Part shown: piece after piece, positions 16,899 to 24,820 of the stretch | How positions within the stretch are numbered: position 1 is the first letter of the stretch | Layout of the letters: each line of letters opens with the position of its first letter | NCBI GenBank assembly: GCA_023488685.1 | Contig: JAMDDR010000433.1 | Location: forward strand, 1-64,000 | From: Chloroflexota bacterium | Lineage (GTDB): Bacteria; Chloroflexota; Anaerolineae; J036; Brachytrichaceae | Reading direction: 5' to 3' | Length of the DNA: 64,000 bases | The notes under the pieces: model-generated | Told to the model about the DNA's origin: nothing | Database searches by the model: none | The model's input: the letters and a program-made list of their open reading frames with translations, nothing else | Position numbers and translations under genes: made by a program

Positions 16899-18476
16899 AT
16901 GTTGCATGACATGTTGCCGTCATCGCGCCAGCGGTTGGTTGTTCTTCGGAATGTGGTCATGTGCCTGGGCCTGGTCTGGCTCATGACTGCTTGCACCCCG
17001 ATGCAAGGCGCAGTTCCCGCTTCCGCCCTATCGACACAAGTGACGCCCTTGACCACTCTGCCGGCCGCAACGGCCATCCTCACCGCCACACCCTCTGTCC
17101 TCAAGTTACTGAAGGTGCAACCCGAGACCGGCCGCGCCGGGGACTCATTCACGATCACCGGCGAAGGCTTGCCGCCGGGCAAAGAAGTGGAGTTTACCTG
17201 GGCGACGGTGGACGGGAATTACATCACCCAGGTCAGCGCCGAGAACGTTGAGTTCCGCGAGAAAAAGTACACGGAGAAGCAAATATCCCTGGGACGTGCA
17301 ACGGTCGATGCCCAGGGCCGCGTAGCCCATACGTCCACGGTGCCGGAGGACTACGGCGAGTTGCACGACATCTTCGCGATCGTGGATGGTCAGCCGGTAG
17401 CCAAGAGCGGCTTCCGCATCAAGCGGCATGTGACCATCACTCCGCAGGAAGGCCCGTTGGGGACCCCGATCACAATAGAGGTTACTGGCCTCGGCTGGCG
17501 ACCGTTTGAGAGCACCATCGCGGTTCGGTACGACAATCACCCGGTTGGCATCATCACCGCCGTCACCACGAAAGGCACGGCACTGGCTGTGATTCGCGCC
17601 GCGGGACGCACCGGTAAACACATCATAGACATCAACCATGGCGCGAGGTCCGTGCCCTATCTCAACAACCAGCAATCCGGGACAGCCCATATACCGGACT
17701 GGCATTTCGAGTTTACTGTGACAAGCGACAGTGAAATACCGCCCTTCACGCTTGACTGGCCGGATGCTGCTCGGGTTGGCAAAGCCAGCGACGCCGTGCC
17801 GAGGACGGCGGGTAGTGGACTGGTCAATTCGGCTATTCAGGCATCGATGGAACCTGATTCCGGCCCGATTCTCTCCCAGAGTAGGCTGCACGCCAGTGAC
17901 CTTCCACTCAGTGCGGAGGTTGAGCTTTTCTGGGTCAGCGTTCGTGGCAACCGGGTCAGCCCAAGCGGTTGGAGCTTGACGGAGGTATCGCTCCTTAAAA
18001 CAACCACTGATCAGAATGGTTCGCTCAACGTGGGGCTGCAGATTCCAGATGACCTGGGTGGCTGGCACATAATCAAACTGGTGCAAGGCGAAAAAGTATT
18101 GGCGGAAGTCCCTTACTACGTCGAGCGCAGTCTGGTCGATGTAACGCCCAGGCAGGTAAAGAGCGGCGAGGTTTTCACGGTTCATATCAAAGGTGTTGGC
18201 TGGACAGAACTCGACAACGGCGTCGCAGTAACCTACGATAACGCCTACATCGGCTTCGCCTGTGGCTTTAACAGCAACGGCGATGTCACCATCAACCTGG
18301 TGGCAACGGGAGGTCCTGGAATCCATCTCATTGACCTCTACCCCATGATCTATCAAGGCCACGGCCAACCGCCCTGGGGTTATCAGCAGTCGTACCTGAC
18401 CTTCCAGCAGGACTTCCCTGGTCTAGCATTGGGGTACAAGTTGCCTGCCTTCCGGCTGGCGATAGAGGTGAAATAG
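16899..18476 (+). CDS. Lipoprotein with two tandem copies of a two-domain Ig/IPT-like unit
   Basis: A 525-residue protein with a signal peptide ending in lipobox LMTAC. The body contains an internal duplication. Unit A (about 70-260) and unit B (about 320-500) each start with a TIG-like strand set (EVEFTWATVDGNYI versus EVELFWVSVRGNRV). Each continues into a second beta domain with matching phrases (VTGLGWRPFESTIAVRYDN versus IKGVGWTELDNGVAVTYDN; GKHIIDINHG versus GIHLIDLYPM). No enzymatic motif is visible. It is the last gene of the redox cluster and probably sits on the outer face of the membrane. GGAG lies 8-9 bases before the ATG. Confidence 0.75.
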   Translation: MLHDMLPSSRQRLVVLRNVVMCLGLVWLMTACTPMQGAVPASALSTQVTPLTTLPAATAILTATPSVLKLLKVQPETGRAGDSFTITGEGLPPGKEVEFTWATVDGNYITQVSAENVEFREKKYTEKQISLGRATVDAQGRVAHTSTVPEDYGELHDIFAIVDGQPVAKSGFRIKRHVTITPQEGPLGTPITIEVTGLGWRPFESTIAVRYDNHPVGIITAVTTKGTALAVIRAAGRTGKHIIDINHGARSVPYLNNQQSGTAHIPDWHFEFTVTSDSEIPPFTLDWPDAARVGKASDAVPRTAGSGLVNSAIQASMEPDSGPILSQSRLHASDLPLSAEVELFWVSVRGNRVSPSGWSLTEVSLLKTTTDQNGSLNVGLQIPDDLGGWHIIKLVQGEKVLAEVPYYVERSLVDVTPRQVKSGEVFTVHIKGVGWTELDNGVAVTYDNAYIGFACGFNSNGDVTINLVATGGPGIHLIDLYPMIYQGHGQPPWGYQQSYLTFQQDFPGLALGYKLPAFRLAIEVK

Positions 18477-18568
18477 CGTATTGAGAGAGCCAGCCCAACA
18501 GCATGAGAGTATGTCGAGCGAAGCTTCTACGCGTCCGCCCACGCTCAGGGAGTTGTCTGGCGCCATAG

Positions 18569-18610
18569 CCAAACGACTGTCCCAGGGCAAAAGTCCTGGG
18601 GCAGTTGGTT
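18569..18610. repeat. Long imperfect hairpin downstream of the redox cluster
   Basis: The arms ACTGTCCCAGG and CCTGGGGCAGT pair over 11 bp with one wobble around an 8-base loop, and pairing continues weakly outward. No T-run follows on either strand, so it is not a classical terminator. It may be a mobile palindrome or a rho-dependent termination structure. Confidence 0.5.
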
Positions 18611-18693
18611 CAGCGGGACTGGCCCGAAGCCCTCGGCGCGCCAGTTCGTGGCACGAGCGAGCGGGCAGTCGACAAGCGCTTGACCGACCGTAG

Positions 18694-18831
18694 CTGGCCG
18701 ATATCTCTGTGCGGCAAGGCATCCGCGCATTCTTGCAGGCTAAATCTGACCTGTGTGTAGTCAGCGAAGGCAGCGACGGGCGCGAAGCCGTACTCGGATT
18801 GGTACAACGATTGGCCGTCATATGCGAGTGC
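18694..18831 (+). pseudogene. Response-regulator receiver remnant
   Basis: The plus frame from 18694 reads VRQGIRAFLQAKSDLCVVSEG then SDGREAV. This is the helix-1 to helix-2 stretch of NarL-type receivers (compare VRQGLHALLQAQPDIQVVGEA in the intact regulator at 11419). The conserved IADDH strand before it and everything after RLAVI are missing; a stop (TAG, 18691) directly precedes the remnant, and the 3' end overlaps the convergent kinase gene. The surrounding 18477-18817 region holds a short ORF (18481-18693) without recognisable domains. Confidence 0.7.
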
Positions 18832-19501
18832 GCGCATCGGCACACCTTGTAAAGAGCGGGTTCAAAGGGTCCGTGTTATCGACGATCACATCGGCCAACG
18901 ATTGTGGATGGCATTGTGAAAGGTATAGCCGTTGGCCTGGCACATAGCGTTGCCAGTAACGCTCCCGCGCAGCTTCAACGCCACCAAGTGCCATGGCGTC
19001 GCGTTGGGCGGCCCGCTCGACAGTAACATCAAACGGCACATCCACGAATATTTTCACGTCCCAGTAATGGGTCAGCTCAGGACGCAGCAGGAAGATCCCG
19101 TCACACAGCAAGATGCCATCCACGGGCGCCTGGCGCAGGGGGGTGTCTATCGGCGCATCGGCGCGCAGGTCAAACGCCGCAGCGCGGTACTGCCGGTCGC
19201 CTCCTGGGCCGAGTGGCCCGAGCAGATTCCGGATAAAGGCATCGTAGTTGTACGAATCCAGGTAATAGCCCTCTGGCGAGTTCACACCTTGGCGGTAACG
19301 CTCGGTGCGCCGGTTGTGGAAACCGTCCACAGACGCACGGATGACCGGACGGCCGCGTGTCTGCAATGGCTGCACCAGTTTGTCCGCCAACGTGGTCTTG
19401 CCGGCTGCGTCCACACCGTCGACGGCGACGCGGAGTGGGTGAGGGCACTGCACGCTGACCAGGTAGGTGGCTGTTTGTTCGAGCAGGTCGGCGCGGCGCA
19501 T
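18818..19501 (-). CDS. Uridine kinase-like P-loop protein
   Basis: A 227-residue member of the uridine kinase/phosphoribulokinase group. Walker A is GVDAAGKTT (residues 29-37); the acidic DGFHN after VIRASV and the segment YLDSYNYDAF are the usual substrate-side motifs; LLCDGIFLLRPEL is the Walker-B-like strand. It probably phosphorylates a nucleoside or small hydroxylated substrate with ATP. Its ATG overlaps the stop of the cupin gene (TGATG), so translation is coupled. The 3' end runs over the receiver remnant. Confidence 0.85.
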   Translation of the reverse strand: MRRADLLEQTATYLVSVQCPHPLRVAVDGVDAAGKTTLADKLVQPLQTRGRPVIRASVDGFHNRRTERYRQGVNSPEGYYLDSYNYDAFIRNLLGPLGPGGDRQYRAAAFDLRADAPIDTPLRQAPVDGILLCDGIFLLRPELTHYWDVKIFVDVPFDVTVERAAQRDAMALGGVEAARERYWQRYVPGQRLYLSQCHPQSLADVIVDNTDPLNPLFTRCADARTRI

Positions 19502-19869
19502 CAGATCCAGTCGCTGTCGACCGTGCGTTCGTTGCGCACGTTGCCGGTGTTTAGCGTGGATTGTGGTTCGATCAACAGGACGTGCACCTCCTCCGCCGCG
19601 ACGGAGCAGTGCTCAACGCCTCTCGGGATGATGACGAATTCACCTGCCTCAAGATGGATGTCCTGGCTGCGTAGCTTGATGGTGAGCTTCCCTTTGATGA
19701 CCAGGAACAACTCATCCTCTTTCTCGTGGTGATGCCAGACGAACTCGCCTTTGAGTTTGACGAGTTTTACGTAGGCGTCGTTCAAGGCGCCGGTGATTCT
19801 GGGATGCCAGTAGTCCTGCACCAGGCCGAATTTCTGGGCGAGATTGACCTTCTTTATTTCTGTCTCCAT
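19501..19869 (-). CDS. Small cupin-domain protein
   Basis: A 122-residue single cupin. Motif 1 is WHHHEKEDELFLVIKG and motif 2 ends in PRGVEH, supplying two or three histidines and a glutamate for a metal. The ATG at 19869 (METEIKKVNL) is preferred, because the 63 residues of the longer frame are a translated heptamer repeat (S/P/L/Q-rich) of no protein character. The class includes mannose-6-phosphate isomerase-like and sugar-binding cupins; the exact role is unknown. It is coupled to the downstream kinase. Confidence 0.88.
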   Translation of the reverse strand: METEIKKVNLAQKFGLVQDYWHPRITGALNDAYVKLVKLKGEFVWHHHEKEDELFLVIKGKLTIKLRSQDIHLEAGEFVIIPRGVEHCSVAAEEVHVLLIEPQSTLNTGNVRNERTVDSDWI

Positions 19870-19888
19870 CGTGTTCGAGTGTAGCACG

Positions 19889-19930
19889 GGTGGTTGGTGG
19901 TTGGTGGCTAGTCGCTGGTTGCTGGTCGTT
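19889..19930. repeat. Heptanucleotide tandem repeat upstream of the cupin gene
   Basis: Starting at 19891 the sequence reads in 7-mers: TGGTTGG, TGGTTGG, TGGCTAG, TCGCTGG, TTGCTGG, and continues as TCGTTGC. The 7-base phase is kept while the unit drifts. Confidence 0.75.
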
Positions 19931-20068
19931 GCCAGCGGGCTGGTGTATGGCAATGCCCACATCCGCCATATCGAGAGCGAGTTGCCCGATGCGGTCGTGG
20001 AAGCGTCTGCAGGGTCCTTGCTCCACCGCGACACCCCATCATCCCCGCAGGGCGTCACCGGCGAAATG

Positions 20069-20087
20069 GCATAGGCAAACCCTATGC
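20069..20087 (-). terminator. Possible terminator hairpin of the M20 peptidase gene
   Basis: GCATAGG and CCTATGC (20069-20075, 20081-20087) pair around a 5-base loop just after the stop of the M20 gene. Only a weak T-rich tail follows on the minus strand. Confidence 0.4.
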
Positions 20088-20094
20088 TATTTGA

Positions 20095-21261
20095 CTATAG
20101 GCTACACAGTTGGTAGTAACCCTGGGCCGCGCCCCACAACTGCTCCAGTTCACAGAATTCATCGGCAACATGCGCCTGTTCTTCGCGCCCTGGACCGAAG
20201 CCAATCGTGGGGAGATGCAGCATACCAGCGCTGCGCGCTGCGTTGGTGCAGAAAGCGTAATGGCCGATCGCGGGGTTTCCCAATGCGTGTTGTGCCGCAC
20301 GCACGAAGGCATCATCCGGGTCCATGCGCCAGGCGGGTTGGAATTTCAACATGGTACGGGTTGCGCCGGTGTAGGTCTGCATGGTTTCCGTGTCGATCCC
20401 CGCGTGTGCCTTGAACGTGGGGTCTGTGCGATGCAGGTGCTCGACGATCTGGTGGATTGGATCGAGCACATCGCGCTCGGTTTCACCTGCCAATAGCCGG
20501 CGGTCAACGCGGACACGGCACTGATCCGGCAATACCGACACACTGGGGAAGGGGTGGCTGATGATTTCCGTCGGTTCCAGGATGCCGTCGCCAAGCAGGT
20601 CATCGTGCGGCGGTTGCCACGCATTCAGTGCCAGGATCAGCCGCGCCATCTGCTTGAGCGCGTTCACGCCCAGGTATGGAGTGCTGGCGTGAGCCGGGAC
20701 ACCTTCCGTGGTGATGAACAGTTCGGCCCGGCCGCGCCCGCCGATATTGAGCTTCAGGTTGGTTGCTTCGCATATCACCACACATGCAGGCCGATATTCC
20801 GACAGCACGTCGGCAAGCGCCAACCCCTCGATCTGTTCCTCGGAGACGGATGCAGAGATAAACACGCTATTGCGGATTGCGCCATCCTGTTTCGCGTAGG
20901 CAGCTCCACACAGACATGCTGCCAATGCACCCTTCATATCGGAAGCGCCGCGCCCCCAGAGCCTGCCGGCGCTGACCTCAGCACCGAATGGGTCCTTGGT
21001 CCATGCTCCTGCCGCTGCGACGGTGTCCAGGTGTGAATCGAAGAGAATGCTGTTCCCATCCCCTTGGGCCTCTGAGGGGGTGGGGTCCAACCGTCCAATG
21101 ACGTTACCCAACTCATCGACGCGCACGTCATCGTAGTTCAGTGCACACATGGCATTCATGGCCACTTGCGCAACCGGGCCCTCTTCACCGGCAAGGCTCC
21201 TGACGCGAATCAGGTCGCGCGCCACGGCAATGATTTGTTGTTTGCGTTCGGCGGTGAGCAT
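20095..21261 (-). CDS. M20 family metallopeptidase (ArgE/DapE/YgeY-like)
   Basis: A 388-residue di-zinc amidohydrolase. First metal motif: FDSHLDTV; bridging Asp in GRGASDMKG; catalytic Glu in SVSEEQIEG; dimerisation domain around GVPAHASTP; C-terminal GFGPGREEQAHVADE carries the last histidine. The overall pattern, including CTNAARSAG and GFGPG, is closest to YgeY, a peptidase-like hydrolase of purine/selenium loci, and also fits acetylornithine deacetylase. Biochemical substrate is not predictable. The gene is isolated, with the sigma factor 45 bases upstream on the same strand. Confidence 0.88.
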   Translation of the reverse strand: MLTAERKQQIIAVARDLIRVRSLAGEEGPVAQVAMNAMCALNYDDVRVDELGNVIGRLDPTPSEAQGDGNSILFDSHLDTVAAAGAWTKDPFGAEVSAGRLWGRGASDMKGALAACLCGAAYAKQDGAIRNSVFISASVSEEQIEGLALADVLSEYRPACVVICEATNLKLNIGGRGRAELFITTEGVPAHASTPYLGVNALKQMARLILALNAWQPPHDDLLGDGILEPTEIISHPFPSVSVLPDQCRVRVDRRLLAGETERDVLDPIHQIVEHLHRTDPTFKAHAGIDTETMQTYTGATRTMLKFQPAWRMDPDDAFVRAAQHALGNPAIGHYAFCTNAARSAGMLHLPTIGFGPGREEQAHVADEFCELEQLWGAAQGYYQLCSL

Positions 21262-21306
21262 ACAGGAGGTATTCTTTGGCTGGTTAGATCTTAGGTCCCG
21301 GTGTGC

Positions 21307-22485
21307 CTATTTCAAAAAGTCCTTGAGCTGGCGACTCCGCCGTGGATGGCGCAGACGTCGCAGCGCACGGCCTTCAATCTGGCGGATGCGCTCGCGCGTC
21401 AGTCCGAACTTCTGGCCCACCTCTTCCAACGTGTAACACTTCCCATTCACAAGTCCGAAACGCAGGCGCAGGATGCGTTGCTCACGAGGTGTGAGGGTGG
21501 AAAGGACCTGCTCGATCTTGTCACGCAACAGGCTCTCGAAGACAGCCTGGGATGGAGAGGGAGTGCTGTCGTCTTCAATGAACGCGCCAAATTCGTTGTC
21601 CTCTTCCTCGCCGACCGGCTGCTCCAGTGAAAGCGGGCGCCACGACACTTTCAGCATCCATTCCACTTTATCCAGCTCGATCCCCAGCTCTGTAGCGATC
21701 TCCTCCGCGTTTGGTTTTCGGCCTAAGACCTGCTCCATTTCATGCGCGGTTTTGTACAGGCGGCGGATGCGGTCGCTCATATGTACGGGCACGCGGATGG
21801 TGCGCGCCTGGTCCGCAATGGCGCGCGTAATGGTCTGGCGGATCCACCATGTCGCATAGGTGCTGAAGCGGAAACCCAGTTTATGGTTGTATTTCTCCAC
21901 CGCTTTCATCAAACCGAGATTCCCCTCCTGGATCAAATCCAGGAATGGCACCCCCCGGCCCATGTATTTCTTCGCGATGCTGACAACCAGACGCGTATTG
22001 GCCTTAATCAAATGTTCGCGCGCCAACCGGCCATCTTCGATGACCTGGGCAATATGCTCGGCCTCATCAGGTTTAAGGTGGTCGTTGGTCGAATCCAGGC
22101 GGGTCTTCGCGCGGTTGGCATGGTCAATCTTCTTGGCTAATTTTATTTCCTCGGCGTTTGTCAGAAGGGGGACACGTGCCATTTCGCGCAGATAGAGCCC
22201 GATACTATCGTCGGCGCTAATACTGGCGATATCATCCGTTTCTTCCTCATCGTCATCGTCGTCGTCGAGGAACAACAGGTCGGACTCGTCCTCGTCCTCA
22301 CCGGATAAATCCTGAACCTGTATGCCGGCTTCATTGAGGAGAGTGATGACGCGATCGACTGGATCATAGCTGTCATCGACATCCGGTAATAATTCCAAAA
22401 TGTCTTCGATAACGACATAGCCCTGTGTTTCGGCCTTTATCAACAGTGAAGCGACAATTTGATCTTCGTCGATCTGGTTTTTCAT
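21307..22485 (-). CDS. sigA: Primary-type RNA polymerase sigma-70 factor (RpoD/SigA)
   Basis: A 392-residue group-1-like sigma factor. It has a short acidic N-terminal region 1.1 ([22 protein letters not shown] is a spacer), region 1.2 ([17 protein letters not shown]), region 2 ([21 protein letters not shown] and [18 protein letters not shown]), region 3 ([17 protein letters not shown]) and region 4 ([38 protein letters not shown]). The start is taken at [10 protein letters not shown], which matches SigA N-termini; the 15 extra residues of the longer frame do not. It recognises -10/-35 promoters such as those marked elsewhere in this window. Confidence 0.93.
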   Translation of the reverse strand: MKNQIDEDQIVASLLIKAETQGYVVIEDILELLPDVDDSYDPVDRVITLLNEAGIQVQDLSGEDEDESDLLFLDDDDDDEEETDDIASISADDSIGLYLREMARVPLLTNAEEIKLAKKIDHANRAKTRLDSTNDHLKPDEAEHIAQVIEDGRLAREHLIKANTRLVVSIAKKYMGRGVPFLDLIQEGNLGLMKAVEKYNHKLGFRFSTYATWWIRQTITRAIADQARTIRVPVHMSDRIRRLYKTAHEMEQVLGRKPNAEEIATELGIELDKVEWMLKVSWRPLSLEQPVGEEEDNEFGAFIEDDSTPSPSQAVFESLLRDKIEQVLSTLTPREQRILRLRFGLVNGKCYTLEEVGQKFGLTRERIRQIEGRALRRLRHPRRSRQLKDFLK

Positions 22486-22506
22486 GTATGCACCGGCAAT
22501 CGGTCT

Positions 22507-22536
22507 ACGATAGTGTTGTGGCGGACGCACTCACAA
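22507..22536 (-). promoter_or_regulatory. Candidate promoter of the sigma factor gene
   Basis: On the minus strand TTGTGA (22531-22536) and TATCGT (22507-22512) are separated by 18 bases, about 20 bases before the start codon. Confidence 0.4.
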
Positions 22537-22556
22537 CCTGGGCGACCTTCACAGCA

Positions 22557-23045
22557 TTACGACGGATTGCCCCTCCCTTGTTCGTCTTCTTCGTCGGCCC
22601 ACTTAATCGTGAGCCAATCAGAATTGTCTCCATCGACCAATTCCGCCAGTGTTTGTTTACCCTGGTAATTGGGGGAAATTGGGTTGATGGGGATGGCCAT
22701 AATGATCAGTTCGCGTATCGTGTTGGTGAGATCGATGTGACCGTCCTCCCGAACGCGCCAGTCTGGTTCGGGAGCATGGAAACCAGGCAACGTGAAGGCA
22801 ACGTCGTCAAGCGTAACCGAGAGAGGTAACTCGAACGTTTCGAGCGATCGAACACACTGCACCGTTGTCGCGGAATCAATAGTACCCTCAACGAGTACAC
22901 TGTCGTTTGTACGTGTAAACGTCAACTCCCCCCGCAAGTAAGCCACTTGGAGTTCGTCGTCGAGCCACGTGCGGCCTCGATCAAGCTGCTCTTTTTGGCG
23001 AGTGCCAACCGGCGCGCCTAGCAGATTATTCAGCCGGAAGCGCAT
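22557..23045 (-). CDS. DUF177 (YceD-like) protein
   Basis: A 162-residue protein of the DUF177 family, which is linked to 23S rRNA and ribosome assembly in other bacteria. Family features are the beta-rich centre with GELTFTRTNDSVLVEG and VQCVRSLETFELPLSV, and the C-terminal acidic tail. Usually yceD is followed by rpmF (ribosomal protein L32); here the sigma factor gene follows instead and no rpmF is present. The paired cysteines often found near the C-terminus of the family are not present. Confidence 0.8.
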   Translation of the reverse strand: MRFRLNNLLGAPVGTRQKEQLDRGRTWLDDELQVAYLRGELTFTRTNDSVLVEGTIDSATTVQCVRSLETFELPLSVTLDDVAFTLPGFHAPEPDWRVREDGHIDLTNTIRELIIMAIPINPISPNYQGKQTLAELVDGDNSDWLTIKWADEEDEQGRGNPS

Positions 23046-23050
23046 ACTTC

Positions 23051-23080
23051 ATCTTAACACGTCTTGATAGCGAGCGTCAA
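23051..23080 (-). promoter_or_regulatory. Candidate promoter giving a leaderless DUF177 transcript
   Basis: TTGACG (23075-23080) and TAAGAT (23051-23056) lie 18 bases apart on the minus strand. The -10 ends only 5 bases before the ATG at 23045, so transcription would begin at or next to the start codon. No ribosome site would be in the message. Confidence 0.35.
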
Positions 23081-23392
23081 TCACCATATCGTAATGACAA
23101 TCAAGCTTTAACATTGTGACAACGAATAATGGCATAGAATAGTCATCGATGCTCAATCGCGATTGCCTCATGGCAAACACGGGTCTAATCTTACAACAAA
23201 GCCAATGCCACTCCTCGCCGGGGCATGCCATGCATAACTACCTTAAATCTCAGCCGATTTTTAAGGTTGATCTTGCCCGTCTGCTTGATTGCACCAGCCA
23301 AATGCGTAGAATCGAGAGTCCCACAGGTGGCGCTAGAACAGTGGGCGAACTGTCCCTGATGCCACTGAGTCTTTATTGGGCTGGAGCCAATA
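23081..23392. other. Non-coding region upstream of dnaA
   Basis: About 310 bases before dnaA, somewhat AT-rich. I looked for DnaA boxes (TTATCCACA or close variants) on both strands and saw no cluster. No rpmH or dnaN lies beside it. The region must hold the dnaA promoter, but I see no convincing one. Confidence 0.5.
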
Positions 23393-24820
23393 ATGAGACC
23401 TGAGGAAGCATGGCAGTCAGCAGTTGGTGAAATCGAGGTCAACGTGGGGCGTGGGAGCTACACGACCTGGATCAAGTCAGCGCGTCTTGTGACATACGAA
23501 GATGGACAGTTCATTATTGGCGTACCGAATGGCTACGTCAAGGAGTGGATGGAGAATCGTATGTTGGGCCAGCTTAAGCGCATCCTGAGTGATCGAATGT
23601 CGCGGGGTGTGGATGTTTCATTCATGTTGCTCTCGCAAAATGGCTTGACACAAATGGCCGGACAGTCTAATCCACCCCTTGCAAATACAACGAATATAAG
23701 TGGGACGTCGAATCATGTCTCACAAGCGCAAACACATACGACGCGGTTTGCGCCGGACGACGTGGCGGCCTATGAGCTACGCGGCGCGCCTGGCAACGGC
23801 GACGGTCTACACCCGCGTTACACGTTCGAGACGTTCGTGGTTGGGTCCGGGAATCGTATGGCGCACGCAGCAGCGATGTCCGTGGCCGAACAGCCTGCCG
23901 ATCGCTACAACCCCTTGTTCCTTTATGGGGGATCAGGACTTGGTAAGACTCACCTGTTGCACGCCATCGGACACGCCGCCAGGCAGCGTGGACAGACCTG
24001 TTTTTACGTCACGTCTGAGACGTTCACGAATGAGTTGATCGCCGCGATTCGCTCCCAAAGCACCGAGTCTTTTCGCAATAAGTATCGCTATGTCGATATG
24101 TTGCTGATGGATGACGTCCAGTTCATCGCCGGCAAGGAAAGCACGCAGGAAGAATTCTTCCACACCTTTAACACGCTTTACAGTGCGAACAAACAGGTCG
24201 TTTTGACCAGCGATCGCCCGCCGAAGATGATGGTCACTCTCGAGGAGCGCCTGCGCAGCAGGTTCGAGTGGGGATTGATGACAGACATCGCGCCACCCGA
24301 CCTGGAAACACGCATTGCCATTCTGCAACAGAAGGCCGCGGTGCGCGGCATCAGCCTGGGGCCGGATGTGGTTGAATTCGTGGCTAAACAGGTTCAGAGC
24401 AACGTGCGTGAGTTGGAAGGCGCGCTCACACGGCTGATCGCAACCTCCGACATGATGGGGCGGGCCATCACGATCCAGTTTGCGCGCGATACCCTGGTTG
24501 ACTTGATGGGCCGGCGCGCGCACATCACACCGTCCCAGGTCGTTGAGACGGTATCGAAGTTCTACAACCTCTCCGTGCAGGAACTGGTGTCGGCCGCGCG
24601 CAACAGGGAGCTTGTGCAGCCGCGCCAGGTGGCGATGTACCTGATCCGGCAGGAGACGGACGCCTCACTGCCGGAGATTGGCAACCTGCTCGGCGGTCGC
24701 GATCATACCACCGTGATCCACGGTATTGAGCGCGTCAAAGAGCGCCTGGAAGCCGAGGATCAACTGCGCCGTGACGTCATGAGCGTGCGGGAGCAGTTGT
24801 ACATCAACGTGATGGCCTAG
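23393..24820 (+). CDS. dnaA: Chromosomal replication initiator DnaA
   Basis: A 475-residue initiator ATPase. Domain I (residues 1-85) has [12 protein letters not shown]; a linker (about 86-140) follows; domain III has Walker A GGSGLGKT (about 179-186), Walker [14 protein letters not shown] (about 237) and sensor elements TSDRPPKMM and ARG-finger [12 protein letters not shown]; domain IV ends in [15 protein letters not shown] (about 433-447), the DNA-binding signature. Initiates replication by binding DnaA boxes. Its stop codon shares four bases (CTAG, 24817-24820) with the stop of the convergent deaminase-CYTH gene. Confidence 0.97.
   Translation: MRPEEAWQSAVGEIEVNVGRGSYTTWIKSARLVTYEDGQFIIGVPNGYVKEWMENRMLGQLKRILSDRMSRGVDVSFMLLSQNGLTQMAGQSNPPLANTTNISGTSNHVSQAQTHTTRFAPDDVAAYELRGAPGNGDGLHPRYTFETFVVGSGNRMAHAAAMSVAEQPADRYNPLFLYGGSGLGKTHLLHAIGHAARQRGQTCFYVTSETFTNELIAAIRSQSTESFRNKYRYVDMLLMDDVQFIAGKESTQEEFFHTFNTLYSANKQVVLTSDRPPKMMVTLEERLRSRFEWGLMTDIAPPDLETRIAILQQKAAVRGISLGPDVVEFVAKQVQSNVRELEGALTRLIATSDMMGRAITIQFARDTLVDLMGRRAHITPSQVVETVSKFYNLSVQELVSAARNRELVQPRQVAMYLIRQETDASLPEIGNLLGGRDHTTVIHGIERVKERLEAEDQLRRDVMSVREQLYINVMA

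Noticed and set aside
17145-18368. Minus-strand ORF (407 codons) opposite the second lipoprotein
   Set aside because: Mirror of a high-GC3 coding frame; the plus-strand frame has a signal peptide, lipobox and internal duplication.
18481-18693. 70-codon ORF after the redox cluster
   Set aside because: Contains the long hairpin, has no ribosome site and no family resemblance, and precedes a pseudogene remnant.
23046-23392. oriC upstream of dnaA
   Set aside because: I found no DnaA-box cluster or AT-rich unwinding element on either strand.
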